Positions 30,225 through 39,794 of a DNA stretch of 44,854 bases are shown here, one piece after another. The translations under genes were made by a program, and so were the position numbers. Source of the stretch: an uncultured Clostridia bacterium (GTDB taxonomy: Bacteria > Bacillota > Clostridia > Oscillospirales > CAG-272); assembly GCA_946404035.1 (NCBI GenBank), contig CAMJCC010000004.1, forward strand, positions 1 through 44,854. The letters are read 5' to 3'. Each line of letters begins with the position of its first letter. Within the stretch, counting starts at the first letter, position 1. The notes below the pieces were generated by a model, which saw only the letters and a list, made by a program, of their open reading frames with translations, made no database searches and was not told where the DNA came from.

Positions 30225-30521
30225 TTAACAATTACGGTGCTTTTTCTTCTGTTCGCGGGGCGGCGGAAGCGGCAGACAGCCGTCCGCGTCGACCAGAACG
30301 ACGTCCTCGCCGATCTTTTTGATCCGGCACCAGGGGATCAGGGTCTGCTCCCGTTTGCCGAACCCGAGAAATCCGGCGTCCCCCGACACGACAAGACCCG
30401 TGATCCTGCCCTCGCAGGGGTCGAATTCGAGCGCGGTGACGCATCCGATGCGTTTGCCGTCCCCGACGTCGATCACGTCCTTTTCTTCCAGGCGTTCGGT
30501 ATTCATCAACTCCACGGTCAT
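30225..30521 (-). CDS. YlmC/YmxH family PRC-barrel sporulation protein
   Basis: EKDVIDVGDGKRIGCVTALEFDPCEGRITGLVV, TLIPWCRIKKIGEDVVLVD; ATGA overlap with the upstream gene supports this start. Confidence 0.85.
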   Translation of the reverse strand: MTVELMNTERLEEKDVIDVGDGKRIGCVTALEFDPCEGRITGLVVSGDAGFLGFGKREQTLIPWCRIKKIGEDVVLVDADGCLPLPPPREQKKKHRNC

Positions 30522-31471
30522 TCCTCCGTTTGATCGGCGTCGGTCCCCTCCGTCCGGGGTGCGCGCCGTTCGGCGTAGAGCGGGGCGCGGAAGAGCAGCG
30601 GGCGGATCTCGTGCCACGTCGGGATAAACGACGACGCGGGCAGCGGGTTGGTCCCCGCTCCGCATTCGACGGTGAACGAGGGGATCCCGAGGCGTCCGAC
30701 CGCCCAGTCGGTGAGCCCCCCGTACGCCGCCGCACCGGTCGGGACGGCGGCGCGGTAGCCGGTCATGGCGGCGAAGCGCGCGGCGACGGTCGTCTGACCC
30801 GGGAGCGAGCGACCGCCGGAGGTGAAGTAGATCTCGCGCCCCTGGGTGTGGAGCGAGAGGATCAGGGAGAGCGGGACCGAACGGATGAAACGGGTGAGCG
30901 CCGCGGTCTCGGGTTCGGACCCGGGGTATTCCCCGCTGTACCTGGAGGGGGAGCCGCCGAGGATGCCGAGGGAGGCTTCTACCCCTTTATAGGCGCGAAA
31001 CCCCATGTCGTAGTTGTGGTTGAGGTCGACCCCCCTGGCGTTTGCCTGCCAGGTGGAGCAGTCCTCCCGACCTCCGTTCATCCGGGCGATCCGGTCGGAC
31101 AGGAACCCCGCGGAGGCAAGACCGCGGAGCGACAGTTCGACCCCGTCGGGGTTGAGAGCGGGGACGATCCAGAGGGTGCGGACCGAGAGCAAAAACGTGA
31201 GGTCGACCCCCTCGACCGACTGCCCGGCGCGGTGGGCGGAGAGGAGTTCGGAAAGGAAGCGGAGCAGCAGCCCCGCGGTCATGCCCTCCGCGCCGTGGTG
31301 CGCGCCGACGTAGAGCAGATGCACGTCCCCCTCGCCGAGGCGGAGAAGCGGGATCTCGCGACCGAGCACCGAGCGGCCGAGCAGGGAGCGGGACAGGATC
31401 GGGTAGTCGCGCTCCAGTTCGGATATGACGGCGGCGCGCTCGGCAGCGTCGGGACAGGGCGGTATTTTCAT
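30518..31471 (-). CDS. M14 family zinc carboxypeptidase
   Basis: VGAHHGAEGMTAG (HxxE), LSLHTQG (third zinc ligand), TVECGAG catalytic Glu. Confidence 0.88.
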   Translation of the reverse strand: MKIPPCPDAAERAAVISELERDYPILSRSLLGRSVLGREIPLLRLGEGDVHLLYVGAHHGAEGMTAGLLLRFLSELLSAHRAGQSVEGVDLTFLLSVRTLWIVPALNPDGVELSLRGLASAGFLSDRIARMNGGREDCSTWQANARGVDLNHNYDMGFRAYKGVEASLGILGGSPSRYSGEYPGSEPETAALTRFIRSVPLSLILSLHTQGREIYFTSGGRSLPGQTTVAARFAAMTGYRAAVPTGAAAYGGLTDWAVGRLGIPSFTVECGAGTNPLPASSFIPTWHEIRPLLFRAPLYAERRAPRTEGTDADQTEE

Positions 31472-31535
31472 GGCGGCGTTCCCCCCTCGTTGTTCTTCGT
31501 CCGAGTATATGCGAAAAAGAAGCGGGAGAGAACGG

Positions 31536-31791
31536 GGGGTACGTCCACTTTCTTAAAAGAAAGTGGAGCAAAGAACTTCAATAAAAGATTATTGAAGAGC
31601 AAAACGGCGTTCCCCTACGGACTAACGCCGTTTTGCGGTTCTGTAGCCGGAACTGCAAAAGACCTCCTTGCCGTCGGAAAAACAAAACGTTGACCGCGCC
31701 GTTTGGCGCGGTCAACCCATAACGATTGCCGAGGGGCGCGCCCCTCGGCAATCTCAAAGTTCTACACGTTGCGCCGCAGCGCAACTCATAA
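31536..31791. repeat. Intergenic mosaic hairpin element, copy B
   Basis: Begins GGGGTACGTCCACTTTCTTAAAAGAAAGTGGAGCAAAGAACTTCAA, ends CACGTTGCGCCGCAGCGCAACTCATAA. Confidence 0.85.
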
Positions 31792-31796
31792 TTCCG

Positions 31797-32660
31797 TTAT
31801 GCTTTTCCGACCGAGCCGAACAGCTCCATCTTCTCCTTGACGGTCGCCTTGATCGCCTCGACGCCGGGAGCCAGGAGTTTGCGCGGATCGAAGCCCTTGC
31901 CCTCCAGGTCCTTGCCCGCCTCGATGTACTTGCGGACGGCGGCGGCAAAGGTGAGCTGGCACTCGGTGTTGACGTTGATCTTCGCAACGCCGAGCGAGAT
32001 GGCGCGGCGGATCATATCGGCGGGGATACCCGTCCCGCCGTGGAGGACCAACGGCATCTTCCCGGTCTTCTCCTGCACGGCGGCAAGGGTCTCGAACGAA
32101 AGTCCCTTCCAGTTGGCGGGGTATTTGCCGTGGATGTTGCCGATCCCGGCGGCGAGCATCGTCACGCCGAGATCCGCGATCTTCTTGCACTCATCGGGGT
32201 CGGCGCACTCGCCCATCCCGATCACGCCGTCCTCTTCGCCGCCGATGGCGCCGACCTCCGCCTCAAGGGACATTCCCTTTTCGCGGCAGATGCGGACCAG
32301 TTCGGAGGTCTTTTCGACGTTCTCGTCGATCGGATAGTGCGAACCGTCGAACATAATGGAGGAAAAGCCGGCGTCGATGCACTTGAAGCATCCCTCGTAG
32401 GTCCCGTGGTCAAGATGGAGCGCGACCGGAACGGTGATATTGAGTTCCCGGATCATCGACTTGACCATCGCGGCAACCGTCGGGAAACCGCACATGTACT
32501 TGCCCGCTCCCTCGGAAACGCCGAGGATGACGGGAGACTTGAGTTCCTCCGCCGTCAGAAGGATCGCCTTCGTCCATTCGAGATTGTTGATGTTGAACTG
32601 ACCGACGGCGTACTTGCCCGCCACCGCCTTTTCAAGCATTTCTTTTGCCGAAACCAGCAT
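31797..32660 (-). CDS. fba: Class II fructose-bisphosphate aldolase
   Basis: VGQFNINNLEWTKAIL, ALHLDHGTYEGCFKCIDAGFSSIMFDGSHYP, LVLHGGTGIP. Confidence 0.95.
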   Translation of the reverse strand: MLVSAKEMLEKAVAGKYAVGQFNINNLEWTKAILLTAEELKSPVILGVSEGAGKYMCGFPTVAAMVKSMIRELNITVPVALHLDHGTYEGCFKCIDAGFSSIMFDGSHYPIDENVEKTSELVRICREKGMSLEAEVGAIGGEEDGVIGMGECADPDECKKIADLGVTMLAAGIGNIHGKYPANWKGLSFETLAAVQEKTGKMPLVLHGGTGIPADMIRRAISLGVAKINVNTECQLTFAAAVRKYIEAGKDLEGKGFDPRKLLAPGVEAIKATVKEKMELFGSVGKA

Positions 32661-32701
32661 TTGTGTTTCCTCCCTGCGAAATGATGTTTTTATCACTTAT
32701 T

Positions 32702-32730
32702 ATTGTACAACACGGAAAACGAAAAAGCAA
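32702..32730 (-). promoter_or_regulatory. SigmaA promoter of fba
   Basis: Minus strand TTGCTT-17-TACAAT. Confidence 0.65.
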
Positions 32731-32809
32731 GGGTTTTTTCGCTTTTTCCGCTCGCTTTTCGACGGCTTTCGGGACCGGGTGGAAAAAGTGCAACTTTTCG
32801 CCGTTGCTC

Positions 32810-32838
32810 TTGACACGGACGAATGAAAAATATATAAT
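32810..32838 (+). promoter_or_regulatory. Perfect-consensus sigmaA promoter of the DUF4011 gene
   Basis: TTGACA (32810-32815)-17 bp-TATAAT (32833-32838). Confidence 0.85.
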
Positions 32839-32912
32839 ATAAACAACATAATGGGTGATTATGTTCTTTTTTCCTATTTCGAGGGTCGACCCCGCGTCAG
32901 GAGGACTTTGGT

Positions 32913-35900
32913 TTGGATACGATCGCGACCATATCGGCGCTGTTTTCCCCGGTGATGAATTTCGCTCTTCAGCAGAGCGGGATCCCCGTGATCCGGGAGA
33001 TCAGGATCAAGAATATGACCGGCAGGGCACTGACCGGTCTGACCGTGTCGGTCACGAGCGACCCCGCGATCTTCCGCTCCGCCACTTTCCCCGTGGAGGA
33101 GGTAAGCCCGCGCACCGATTACGAGATCCTTTCGCCCGAACTCCAGATGTACGCCTCCACCCTCATCACCCTGACCGCCTCGCAGGACACCGTGGTCCGC
33201 GTGTCGCTGCTCCTGGACGGGGAGACCGTCTCCGAGACCGAGCAGACCGTCCGGCTGCTTGCCTACGACGAATGGGCGGGCGCGAAACTCTTTCCCGAAA
33301 CGACCGGCGCGTACGTGCAGCCGGGGCACCCCTACCTTGCCGACCTGATGAAAGACGCCCAATCGAACCTGAAGCGCGTCGCGCGCGAGAGTTCGTTCCC
33401 GGGCTATAAGAAAAAGGAGACCTCCTCGGTCTTAAAACAGCTGGAAGCCGTTTTCCTTGCCCTGCAGGACGAGAAGTTCCGGGTCAAGGAAACGACCGGC
33501 GGCTACGAGGAGCCGGGGCAGAAGATCCGGCTGCCCGAGACGCTGAAAGTGAAACGCGAATGCGCCACGCTCGACCTGGCGCTGCTGTTCGCCGCGTGCC
33601 TGGAAGCGGCGGACTTAAACCCCATCGTGGTCTTTGAAAAGCGCACCTGCTACGTCGGCGTGTGGCTGATCGACACGTTCTTCTCGGAGAGCATCCAGGA
33701 CGACGCGACGCAGCTGACCAAACGGACGGCGGAGGGCATCGAGGAACTTGCTTTCGTGTCGCTCTCGGGCTTCTCGGAAAAGACCGAGTTCAAGACCGCG
33801 GTCGCGGCGGCGAACGCCCGGCTCGCGGACGAGGACCGCTTCTGGTTCGCTCTCGATATCCGGCGCGTGCGCGCGGGCGGGATCCTGCCCATGCCGCTCC
33901 GTCGGCTGGACGCCAAGGGCAACCCCCTCTTCGATTTCGTTCCCTCGACGGCGAAGCGGACGGGCGACGCCGCCGAAGATACCGCGGGCGCCAAGCGTCC
34001 GGCAAAGCGGGCGGGCGCGTCCGAGATGACCCGCGAACAGCTCTGGCAGAGAAAACTGCTGGATCTGTCGCTGCGAAACTCGCTGCTCAACTTCTCGTTC
34101 TACCGCACGTCGATCCAACTGCTCGTGGGGCAGAGCGAGGAACTCTTCGACCCCCTGACGCGCGACGACGCCGAATACGCCGTGCTCGGGCGCCCGAAAG
34201 AGCCCGAGATCCCCGTCGGGGACGGCAAGGGGCTGATCAACCTGCGCCACGCCGCCGATCCCATCAAGAATTTCCTGCGCTCGGAGTTCCGGCAGAAACG
34301 GGTCCATACGACAAACGACCCGGAGGAGCTGCCGACGACCCTGAACAACCTGTTCCGCACGGCGAAGACCGGGTTGGAGGAAAGCGGCGCCAACACGCTC
34401 TACCTCGCGTTCGGTTTTTTGCGCTGGTACGAGACCGACGCGTCGCAGAAACCGCACTACGCGCCCCTGGTCCTCTTGCCGGTCGAGCTGGTCCGCGCCT
34501 CGGTCCGCAAGGACTTTTTGCTCCGGGCGCGTGAAGACGAGCCGCGCTTCAACATCACCCTGCTCGAAATGCTCCGCAACAACTACGGCGTGACCATACC
34601 CGACGTCGATCCCCTGCCCCAGAACGAAAACGGCGACCGCAGTCTGCGCGACGTGTTCTCGGCGGTGCGGAACGCGGTGATGAAGATGTCGCGTTGGGAC
34701 GTTTCGGAGGCGGTGATCCTCTCCAACTTCTCGTTCTCCAATTTCATCATGTACAACGATCTGCGCCGTCGGAGCGCGGATCTGAAAACCAACAAGGTCG
34801 TTTCCTCCCTGCTCTCGGGGCGGGTGAACTGGCGGGATACCAACGACTTCCTGCTCCCCGAACAGCTGGACGAAACGGTCGATCCCGTCGACGTGGCGGC
34901 GCCCCTTCCCGCCGACGCCTCGCAGCTCTCCGCCGTCATCGCGGCGGGCGAGGGCAAGAGCTTCGTTCTGCACGGCCCCCCGGGCACCGGGAAATCCCAG
35001 ACCATCACGAATATGATCACCAACGCCCTGTATCACGGGAAGTCTGTCCTTTTCATCGCGGAAAAGATGGCGGCTCTCTCGGTGGTGCAGAAGCGTCTGG
35101 AAGCCATCGGCATCGCGCCGTTCTGTCTGGAACTGCACTCGAACAAGGCAAAGAAAGCCGACGTTTTGGGGCAGCTTGACCGCACCCTGCAATCGGCGAA
35201 GATCAAGACCCCGGAGGAGTTCACCGCCGAGGCGGAACGTCTGCGCCGGATGCGCGCGCAACTGAACGACACGGTCAGCGCCATCGGGCGGATCCGTACC
35301 TTCGGCTTTTCGCTCTACGACGCGATCGTCCGCTTCGAGCAGTATAAGGACGCGCCGGATCTGAAGATCTTTACGAGCGAGGCGGTGGCGGCGCTCACGA
35401 GCGAAGCACCGCGCAAGCACGAAGCGATCATCGGAAAACTGCGGGTCGCCTCCGACGCTGTGGGCGGCGTGCACAAGAACCCCTTTTCGATCTATCAGCG
35501 GCGCGACTACTCGCTCCAACTGAAACAGCGGTTCGCGGAGGCGCTGGATATCCTTGCCGAGAGCGGGACCGACCTGCAAAAGAACCTGGTCGCCCTCGCC
35601 CGGCTGATCCCGTTCCGCAACCTGCACACCTATCAGCAGATCAAGTCCATTTCGGAACTCTGCCGTATTCTGGCGGAGGTCAATCTGCTGCCCGCGGGGC
35701 TGACCACCAACAAGAACCTGCCGCTCAACCGCGAGCGCATCCTGGATATCTGCCGCGCGGGTCAGGCGCGCGACGATCTGCACGCCGCGCTGCTCTCGCG
35801 TTTCTCGGAGGGCATCCTGAACTTTGACGCGGCGACCAACCTCCAGCGCATCAAGCAGGCGCAGTCCAGAAGCCCGATCACCGGGTTCTTCCGCCGCCGC

Positions 35901-38735
35901 TCGATCTGCCGCCGGCTCGCCACGTTCGGAAAGACGGCGAAGCCCTGCCGCACCCGCGAAACGGTCAAGATCTTAAACGATATCTTAAAGTATCAGGAGT
36001 CCGCCCGCACGGTGCGCGAAAGCAACCTCTGCGAGGTGCTCTTCGGGGAGGTCTGGGATCGCGGACGGTGCGATTTCCGGATGCTGGAACGGGTGTTTTT
36101 GCAGGCGGTGGACATCATCCGGCTGTGCGGCGAGATCTGCACCAATCCCGAGAACCGCTCGCTTGTGCTGGTCAAGATCGGCGCCCTGACCGAAGAGGGG
36201 ATGTTCGCCGACCGTACCGCGCTGTTCCGCGCGGTGTCGCAGTCGTTCAACCGGTTCATCGACGCGGAGGACGCCCTGGCGGATCTCTGCCAGAACGACG
36301 CCGCCCGCTGGCGCGCGCAGCCCGGCTGGATGATCAACCAAAAGAAACTTGCCGAGACCTGCCTTGCCAAGATCGACACGCTCCGCGACTGGAACGGGTA
36401 TCTCGGCGTGCGCGAGGAGGCGGAGAAAGCCGGGCTCGGCGCGCTCTGCCAGGCGCTGGAGCGCGGGAATATCGAAAGCGATCAACTGATCCCGGCGTAC
36501 CGCCGCAACCTCGCCTACTCCTGCGCCGCCTACGTCATCGACAACGAAGAAGCGCTCTCGGAGTTCAACGGAGCGCTGGTCGAGGAGAAGATCCGGCAGT
36601 TCGCCCGGATCACCGCCAACTTTGAGAACCTGACCAAACAGGAACTTGCCGCGATGCTCTCCTCGAAGATCCCGAACGCGATGGACGACGCCTCGGCGTC
36701 CTCGGAGATCTCGATCCTGCAGCGCGCGATCCGTTCGGGCGGGCGCGGGACCGCGATCCGCAAATTGTTCGACAGCATCCCCAACCTGCTTCGCTGCCTG
36801 TGTCCGTGTATGCTGATGTCCCCGATCTCGGTGGCGCAGTATATCGACCCCGCGTTCCCGAAATTCGACCTCGTGATCTTCGACGAGGCGTCCCAGATGC
36901 CGACCTGCGAGGCGGTGGGCGCCATCGCGCGCGGCAACGACCTGATCGTCGTCGGCGACCCCAAACAGCTCCCGCCGACCAGTTTCTTTATGACCGTGCG
37001 CAACGACGAGGACAATATCGAACGGGAAGACCTGGAAAGCATCCTCGACGACTGTCTGGCGCTCGGGATGCCCGAGGAGCACCTCCGGTGGCACTACCGG
37101 TCGCGGCACGAGAGCTTGATCGCGTTCAGCAACCGGCAGTACTACGAAAACAAACTCTACACCTTCCCCTCTCCGAACGACCGGGTCAGCCGGGTCAGCC
37201 ACGTCAAGGTGGACGGCTTCTACGACAGGGGAAAGACCAAACAGAACCGCGCGGAGGCGCAGGCGGTGGTCGCGGAGATCGTCCGCCGGCTGAAAAAACC
37301 CGAACTCGCCAAGCAGAGCATCGGCGTCGTGACCTTCTCGTCGGTACAGCAGCTCCTGATCGAAGACCTGCTGGAAGCCGAGTTCCGAAAGAACTCCAAA
37401 CTGGAGGAAGCGGCGCTCGGGATGTACGAGCCCATCTTCATCAAGAACCTGGAAAACGTGCAGGGGGACGAACGCGACGTCATCATGTTCTCGATCTGCT
37501 ACGGTCCCGACAAGAACGGGCAGGTCGCGATGAACTTCGGTCCCCTGAACCGCGAGGGCGGCTGGCGGCGGCTGAACGTGGCGACCTCCCGCGCGCGGCG
37601 CGAGATGATCGTCTTCTCCACCCTGCTCCCCGAACAGATCGACCTGAACCGGACGACGGCGGAGGGCGTGATCGGTCTTCGCTCTTTCCTCTCGTTTGCG
37701 ATGTCGGGCAAGAGCACCCTGCCGACCCGTCCCGGCGACAGGGCGAACAGCGATGGCATCGCCGAAAACGTGGCGGCGGCGCTCCGGCAGCTCGGATACG
37801 AGGTCGATACGCACGTCGGATGCTCGGAATACAAGATCGATATCGCCATCCGCGACCCGCTCCGGGAGGGAGAATACCTGCTCGGTATCCTCTGCGACGG
37901 GGAGAACGCGGGGCAGGAAACGGCGCACGACCGTCTGATCCTGCAGGATCAGATCCTCGCCTCACTCGGGTGGAAGATCCACCGGCTGTGGCTGCTTGAC
38001 TGGTGGGACGCACCGGCAAAGGAACTGGAAAAGATCCGCAACCTCGCCGAAGAGGCGAAACTGCGCCCGATCCTCTACGATACCCCGACCCCCTCCGCGC
38101 CCGCGCCCGCCGTGTTCGAAACGGTGGCGAGAGCCGAAAAGAAGCGGGAGAGCGACGTGTTCCCGGTCTATCCCATCACGCAGTTCGAGGATATGGACGA
38201 AACGATGGCGGGCGCCGATCTCTTCTGCGACGTCATCAACAAGACCCGGATCGTCATGCAGATGGATAAGATCCTGCACGTCGAGGGTCCGATCAGCCGG
38301 ACGCTTTTGGTCAAGCGGCTGCTGACCGCGTGGGGCATCCCGCGCACCAGCCCGAAGATCGAACGCTCGATCGACGAGAAGCTCCGCTTCATCGACCACA
38401 AGACCACCCAGACGGCAAGCAATCATTTCTACTGGCTGTCCGACCCCGAGACCACGCCGCTCTCGCCGCGTATCCCCGACCCCGCGGATCCCGAGAACAC
38501 GCGCCGTGATTTCAACAACATCCCGACCGAGGAGATCGCCGCCGCCGTGCGGTCGGTCGTCACCAAGCAGTACAGTCTGACGACCGAGGACCTCTACAAA
38601 GAGGTGTCGCGTATCTTCGGGTACTCCCGGATGGCGCAGTCGAACGTCCCGTTTTTGGCGGAGGGCGTCACCTACGCCACCTCGCACGGCTGGGTCGCCG
38701 AACTGAACGGACGCATCTTCATCAAGTTGAAGTGA
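32913..38735 (+). CDS. DUF4011 domain-containing SF1 helicase with Vsr/PD-(D/E)XK-like and DUF3320-like C-terminal regions (1940 aa)
   Basis: GPPGTGKSQT Walker A (34974-34997), FDEASQM (around 36882), VVGDPKQLPP, NVATSRAR; C-terminal KIDIAIRDP..LGILCDGEN and helical DUF3320-like tail; TTG start after AGGAGG. Confidence 0.88.
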   Translation: MDTIATISALFSPVMNFALQQSGIPVIREIRIKNMTGRALTGLTVSVTSDPAIFRSATFPVEEVSPRTDYEILSPELQMYASTLITLTASQDTVVRVSLLLDGETVSETEQTVRLLAYDEWAGAKLFPETTGAYVQPGHPYLADLMKDAQSNLKRVARESSFPGYKKKETSSVLKQLEAVFLALQDEKFRVKETTGGYEEPGQKIRLPETLKVKRECATLDLALLFAACLEAADLNPIVVFEKRTCYVGVWLIDTFFSESIQDDATQLTKRTAEGIEELAFVSLSGFSEKTEFKTAVAAANARLADEDRFWFALDIRRVRAGGILPMPLRRLDAKGNPLFDFVPSTAKRTGDAAEDTAGAKRPAKRAGASEMTREQLWQRKLLDLSLRNSLLNFSFYRTSIQLLVGQSEELFDPLTRDDAEYAVLGRPKEPEIPVGDGKGLINLRHAADPIKNFLRSEFRQKRVHTTNDPEELPTTLNNLFRTAKTGLEESGANTLYLAFGFLRWYETDASQKPHYAPLVLLPVELVRASVRKDFLLRAREDEPRFNITLLEMLRNNYGVTIPDVDPLPQNENGDRSLRDVFSAVRNAVMKMSRWDVSEAVILSNFSFSNFIMYNDLRRRSADLKTNKVVSSLLSGRVNWRDTNDFLLPEQLDETVDPVDVAAPLPADASQLSAVIAAGEGKSFVLHGPPGTGKSQTITNMITNALYHGKSVLFIAEKMAALSVVQKRLEAIGIAPFCLELHSNKAKKADVLGQLDRTLQSAKIKTPEEFTAEAERLRRMRAQLNDTVSAIGRIRTFGFSLYDAIVRFEQYKDAPDLKIFTSEAVAALTSEAPRKHEAIIGKLRVASDAVGGVHKNPFSIYQRRDYSLQLKQRFAEALDILAESGTDLQKNLVALARLIPFRNLHTYQQIKSISELCRILAEVNLLPAGLTTNKNLPLNRERILDICRAGQARDDLHAALLSRFSEGILNFDAATNLQRIKQAQSRSPITGFFRRRSICRRLATFGKTAKPCRTRETVKILNDILKYQESARTVRESNLCEVLFGEVWDRGRCDFRMLERVFLQAVDIIRLCGEICTNPENRSLVLVKIGALTEEGMFADRTALFRAVSQSFNRFIDAEDALADLCQNDAARWRAQPGWMINQKKLAETCLAKIDTLRDWNGYLGVREEAEKAGLGALCQALERGNIESDQLIPAYRRNLAYSCAAYVIDNEEALSEFNGALVEEKIRQFARITANFENLTKQELAAMLSSKIPNAMDDASASSEISILQRAIRSGGRGTAIRKLFDSIPNLLRCLCPCMLMSPISVAQYIDPAFPKFDLVIFDEASQMPTCEAVGAIARGNDLIVVGDPKQLPPTSFFMTVRNDEDNIEREDLESILDDCLALGMPEEHLRWHYRSRHESLIAFSNRQYYENKLYTFPSPNDRVSRVSHVKVDGFYDRGKTKQNRAEAQAVVAEIVRRLKKPELAKQSIGVVTFSSVQQLLIEDLLEAEFRKNSKLEEAALGMYEPIFIKNLENVQGDERDVIMFSICYGPDKNGQVAMNFGPLNREGGWRRLNVATSRARREMIVFSTLLPEQIDLNRTTAEGVIGLRSFLSFAMSGKSTLPTRPGDRANSDGIAENVAAALRQLGYEVDTHVGCSEYKIDIAIRDPLREGEYLLGILCDGENAGQETAHDRLILQDQILASLGWKIHRLWLLDWWDAPAKELEKIRNLAEEAKLRPILYDTPTPSAPAPAVFETVARAEKKRESDVFPVYPITQFEDMDETMAGADLFCDVINKTRIVMQMDKILHVEGPISRTLLVKRLLTAWGIPRTSPKIERSIDEKLRFIDHKTTQTASNHFYWLSDPETTPLSPRIPDPADPENTRRDFNNIPTEEIAAAVRSVVTKQYSLTTEDLYKEVSRIFGYSRMAQSNVPFLAEGVTYATSHGWVAELNGRIFIKLK

Positions 38736-38753
38736 TCCGAAGGAAAAAAACAA

Positions 38754-38790
38754 GTCCCGCGCGGCGTTTGCCGCGCGGGACGGTTTTATT
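38754..38790. terminator. Bidirectional terminator between convergent genes
   Basis: GTCCCGCGCGGC-GTTT-GCCGCGCGGGAC; GGTTTTATT on plus, CTTGTTTTTTT on minus. Confidence 0.85.
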
Positions 38791-38798
38791 ACGGAAGA

Positions 38799-39731
38799 TC
38801 AGAGGTCGACGACGGTGACGGGGGTCCCCTCCTCGATCCGGGTAAGGAACCAGTCGCAGAGCAGTTCGGCGTCGCGGGAGAAATCGGCGCGGCGGGAAAG
38901 CGTGGCGGCGGTCAAGAGGCGTTCGGCGCGGTCGGTGGGGGCGAACTCGTAGACCGAAAGATCCGAGAGCAGTTCGCTGAACGTCGAAAACTGCCCGGCG
39001 GGCAGATCCATCAGCGGGGCAAGGAGTTCGGCGACGGCGTTGCAGTCGTCGGTCGAAAGATGCCAGACCCCGCCGTTCTGATAGCGGTCGGAGAGCACGT
39101 GCGCGATCAGCACACGGAACGGATAGAACCCGTCGCGGGTGAAGTAGAGCGAGTTTTCCCGCTCAAACCTGCCGTCGAATTCCCCGCACTGCAGCTCGAT
39201 CAGGTCGGGACGGTCGCCCCGCTCCTCCGCCGTCATCGGGAAAAGCGGCCCCTCCGGGACCTCGTGCTCGTCGTCGTTGACCCGGAACGGCGAGGGCGCG
39301 CCGATGCCGTGATCCTCGATATCGTCGAGGAAGTCCTCGATCAAGAAGAAAAACGTTTCGTCCTCTGCGATCTCGTCGTAGGGGATCAGTTCCATCCGAT
39401 GGAAGAGCAGCGCCTCGACCCCCTTGACGAGAGGGACGCCGACGCTCATCTGCACCGCCCGCCCCTCCTCGGGCTTGTTGGTCATAATATAGCCGTCGGA
39501 GACGAAATCGACCCTGAGTTCCGCCTCGTAGGCGGTGGAGAACTTGGGCTCTCCCTCCTCGGGGGGACGGTCGGCGTGGGGACGGTAGACCGAGACCGAA
39601 AGCGAACAGCCGAGGTCCTCGGCGTCCTCCATACAGTCGAGGAACCGCTCGTCGGCAAACAAAAACGAAACGACGTTCTCCTCGTGCGCGCGGAGTTCCC
39701 CGTTCGACATTTTTCCGTAGGATCGGATCAT
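38799..39731 (-). CDS. Hypothetical acidic cytoplasmic protein (possibly DUF3878-like)
   Basis: Long ORF with Glu/Asp-rich sequence, own promoter; start MIRSYGKMSN. Confidence 0.6.
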   Translation of the reverse strand: MIRSYGKMSNGELRAHEENVVSFLFADERFLDCMEDAEDLGCSLSVSVYRPHADRPPEEGEPKFSTAYEAELRVDFVSDGYIMTNKPEEGRAVQMSVGVPLVKGVEALLFHRMELIPYDEIAEDETFFFLIEDFLDDIEDHGIGAPSPFRVNDDEHEVPEGPLFPMTAEERGDRPDLIELQCGEFDGRFERENSLYFTRDGFYPFRVLIAHVLSDRYQNGGVWHLSTDDCNAVAELLAPLMDLPAGQFSTFSELLSDLSVYEFAPTDRAERLLTAATLSRRADFSRDAELLCDWFLTRIEEGTPVTVVDL

Positions 39732-39765
39732 TTTCGGTCTCCTTTTCTTTTCTCGGTTCCCTTTC

Positions 39766-39794
39766 AGTATACCACGCAAAGTGAAAAAAAGCAA
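39766..39794 (-). promoter_or_regulatory. SigmaA promoter of the hypothetical gene
   Basis: Minus strand TTGCTT-17-TATACT; -35 lies in the upstream terminator tail. Confidence 0.6.

Noticed and set aside
14799-31791. Copies A and B as flanks of a composite mobile element
   Set aside because: The 16 kb between them is core genes in normal order with no transposase or integrase; copies are in the same orientation but look like independent dispersed elements.
33615-35783. 722-aa minus-strand ORF opposite the DUF4011 gene (and 35985-37928, 647 aa)
   Set aside because: Shadow ORFs of the helicase frame; no RBS/promoter or domain evidence.
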